Shown: piece after piece, positions 62,686 through 64,000 of the stretch
Layout: the number at the start of each line of letters is the position of its first letter
Numbering within the stretch: position 1 is the first letter of the stretch
NCBI GenBank assembly: GCA_013177805.1
Contig: JABLXU010000009.1
Coordinates: 124,001-188,000 of the forward strand
Source of the DNA: Candidatus Omnitrophota bacterium
GTDB lineage: Bacteria; Hinthialibacterota; Hinthialibacteria; Hinthialibacterales; Hinthialibacteraceae
Direction of reading: 5' to 3'
DNA: 64,000 nt
Notes under the pieces: model-generated
Told to the model about the DNA's origin: nothing
Seen by the model: only the letters and a program-made list of their open reading frames with translations
Database searches by the model: none
Translations under genes and position numbers: made by a program

Positions 62686-63512
62686 GGGTGGAAAAACCTC
62701 CCCATCGAGGGCTCCATGCCGTACAGGCGCACGACGACCAGGACGATCATTGCCGCCGCGACCATGAGGAGCGAGACCGCCACCGCCGCCTCGATATTTC
62801 CCACGCTCAGTTCCAGAAACACCGTGGTGGGGAGCACTTCGGTTTTCATGCGGGTGGCTCCGGAGAAGACTAAAATCGGTCCGAATTCGCCCAAAGACCG
62901 CGCCCAGGCCAAGGTCCCCGCCGTCAAGAGTCCCCGCCGCGTCTCAGGCAACACCACCCACCAAAACGCCTGCGCCCGGCTGCAGCCCAGGGTGAGCGCC
63001 ACCTGCTCCCGGCGGGGATTGAGTTGGCCGAACGCCGCTCCCATGGCGCGGACCGAGAAGGCGCAAGCCACCATGAATTGCGCCAGAATCACGCTCGGGA
63101 TTTCATACGTTACGGGCACGTAGGACTCGATCCATCGTCCGGCCCGTGTTTGAAACAAAATCAGGAGGCTCAGGCCGATCACCAGCGGCGGCAGGACGAT
63201 GGGAATGTCCAAAACGGCGTCGATCCATTTTTTCCCGGGAAACTGGTAGTGGGACATAAGATACCCGATCGGCACCGACACCCAGAGCGACAGGATCGTG
63301 GTGAAGGTGCATGATAAGAGGCTCAGCTGGATCGCGTATTGGATTTCCGGGCTTTTGAGCGCGTCCCACAAGTGGCCAGGCGAGGTAAACGTCGCGTCCG
63401 CCGCCAGCATTGCGAGAATCAACACGACATACACCGCGCCGATCACCCACAGGCAGAACAGGAAAGGGATATCGGATTTGGCCCGGGCGGCAGGTGGAAC
63501 GTTGTGAATCAT
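62682..63512 (-). CDS. modB: Molybdate/tungstate ABC importer permease
   Basis: A 276-residue permease with about six helices. SVPIGYLMSHYQFPGKKW, DIPIVLPPLVIGLSLL and the EAA-type loop with LGCSRAQAFWWVVLPETRRGLL are characteristic of ModB/WtpB, as is the ending of the last loop, SLGEFGPILVFSG. GAGGG lies 8 nt before ATG 63512, immediately after the stop of the binding-protein gene. Confidence 0.92.
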   Translation of the reverse strand: MIHNVPPAARAKSDIPFLFCLWVIGAVYVVLILAMLAADATFTSPGHLWDALKSPEIQYAIQLSLLSCTFTTILSLWVSVPIGYLMSHYQFPGKKWIDAVLDIPIVLPPLVIGLSLLILFQTRAGRWIESYVPVTYEIPSVILAQFMVACAFSVRAMGAAFGQLNPRREQVALTLGCSRAQAFWWVVLPETRRGLLTAGTLAWARSLGEFGPILVFSGATRMKTEVLPTTVFLELSVGNIEAAVAVSLLMVAAAMIVLVVVRLYGMEPSMGRFFHP

Positions 63513-63522
63513 CGCGCGGCCC

Positions 63523-64000
63523 TCAATTGTAGGCCGGACCAGCCAGCCACCGGAATCCCGTCGTCTCAAATTTCGCCCGCGATTCAGCGGAACGGATGGC
63601 GTTGAGCAACCGGGCCATCAGTTGGGGATGCCGGGAGTCTTTGCCCACGGCGAACGGTTGCACCGCACGGGCGCGGGGATGATCGATGGGGATCCAATCC
63701 AACTGATCGCGGACATACGCCGTGTTGGCCTCGTACACAATGACCGCGTCGAGTGATCCAGTCCGGATCTGATTGACCAGCAGGTCGGCCGTAGGAGTTT
63801 GCGAACGGACGTTGGGCAGGATTGTTTCGTAGAGTCCCATTTCGGTCAGCAAATCCTTGGTCAACGAGCCGAGCGCGCTTTGCTCGGCGTTGGCCAAACC
63901 GATCCGCAACCCCGGGGCGGCCAGGCTGGGCAAGCCGTGAATGGCCTTGGGATTGCCCTTGGCCACCAAAATGCCCATGGAAGTCTCGGAAATTGCCAGC
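63523..64000 (-). CDS. modA: Molybdate/tungstate-binding protein, C-terminal part (runs off the edge)
   Basis: The last 159 codons are present; the start lies beyond the right edge. SETSMGILVAKGNPKAIHGL, GLRIGLANAEQSALG, VNQIRTGSLDAVIVYEANTA and FAVGKDSRHPQLM match the ModA/WtpA family of extracytoplasmic binding proteins. It delivers the oxyanion to modBC, whose genes follow directly. Partial gene; a signal peptide is expected outside the window. Confidence 0.88.
   Translation of the reverse strand, partial: LAISETSMGILVAKGNPKAIHGLPSLAAPGLRIGLANAEQSALGSLTKDLLTEMGLYETILPNVRSQTPTADLLVNQIRTGSLDAVIVYEANTAYVRDQLDWIPIDHPRARAVQPFAVGKDSRHPQLMARLLNAIRSAESRAKFETTGFRWLAGPAYN

Noticed and set aside
1..64000. 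tRNA or rRNA genes
   Set aside because: I looked for T-loop-like GGTTCGA-type strings with matching stems and for rRNA signatures by eye and found none; a covariance-model scan would be decisive.

Overview
The window is about 64 kb of gene-dense, moderately GC-rich bacterial chromosome, almost certainly from an uncultured Gram-negative heterotroph. I cannot name the phylum. The evidence is Sec, Tat and lipoprotein signals on many proteins, a pseudopilin-like protein, dTDP-sugar synthesis genes, futalosine-type menaquinone synthesis (MqnA), molybdenum uptake and cofactor genes, and a strong sugar-acid theme. A planctomycete-like, Hydrogenedentes-like or similar candidate-phylum origin would fit but is a guess. 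No rRNA, tRNA or CRISPR array was recognised.

Layout. 0-10 kb: PTS EIIA (ptsN-like), a pseudopilin-like protein, a lytic transglycosylase, a Cys-rich exported protein, KDG kinase and KDPG aldolase, a decayed VapBC-type toxin-antitoxin module, an NCS1-type permease with a small membrane partner, and a proline iminopeptidase. 10-20 kb: a Uma2 nuclease-fold protein, a sigma54 activator lacking a DNA-binding domain, a large subtilisin, and three exported sugar-related proteins (a Gfo/Idh/MocA-like protein, a frameshifted GH5 and a mannonate dehydratase-like enolase). Among the last three lies a REP-associated tyrosine transposase flanked by two near-identical 225-bp repeats. 20-36 kb: dTDP-glucose genes, an M16 peptidase, NIF3, a PP2C phosphatase with a degenerate receiver, RecN, a serine hydrolase, MtaB, RsmE, a zinc-ribbon coiled-coil protein, an orphan ABC-2-type permease and a radical SAM/SPASM enzyme. 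36-54 kb: a GT-C membrane protein, a hybrid histidine kinase, an AAA/DUF4143 ATPase, a BadF-type kinase, a PEGA lipoprotein, AroB, a parvulin, MnmA, a frameshifted epimerase, Bcp, an aminotransferase, an M24 peptidase, MqnA and SerA.

54-64 kb holds two facing gene blocks. On the plus strand, an FGGY sugar kinase, a NusG paralogue and an HpcH/HpaI aldolase form a tight trio. On the minus strand, nine genes run from the right edge: modA (partial), modB, modC, moaD, moeB, a half-size TauE, then an exported protein of unknown function that overlaps an FtsX-type permease, with a LolD-type ATPase after it. The last three look like a poorly described ABC system.

The genes suggest breakdown of plant or algal polysaccharides and sugar acids through 2-keto-3-deoxy intermediates, respiration with menaquinone and molybdo- or tungsto-enzymes, and an elaborate cell surface. 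Dispersed palindromic repeats of at least two families fill most of the longer intergenic gaps. Two otherwise intact genes (GH5 and an epimerase) each carry a one-base frameshift, which could be assembly error or real decay.
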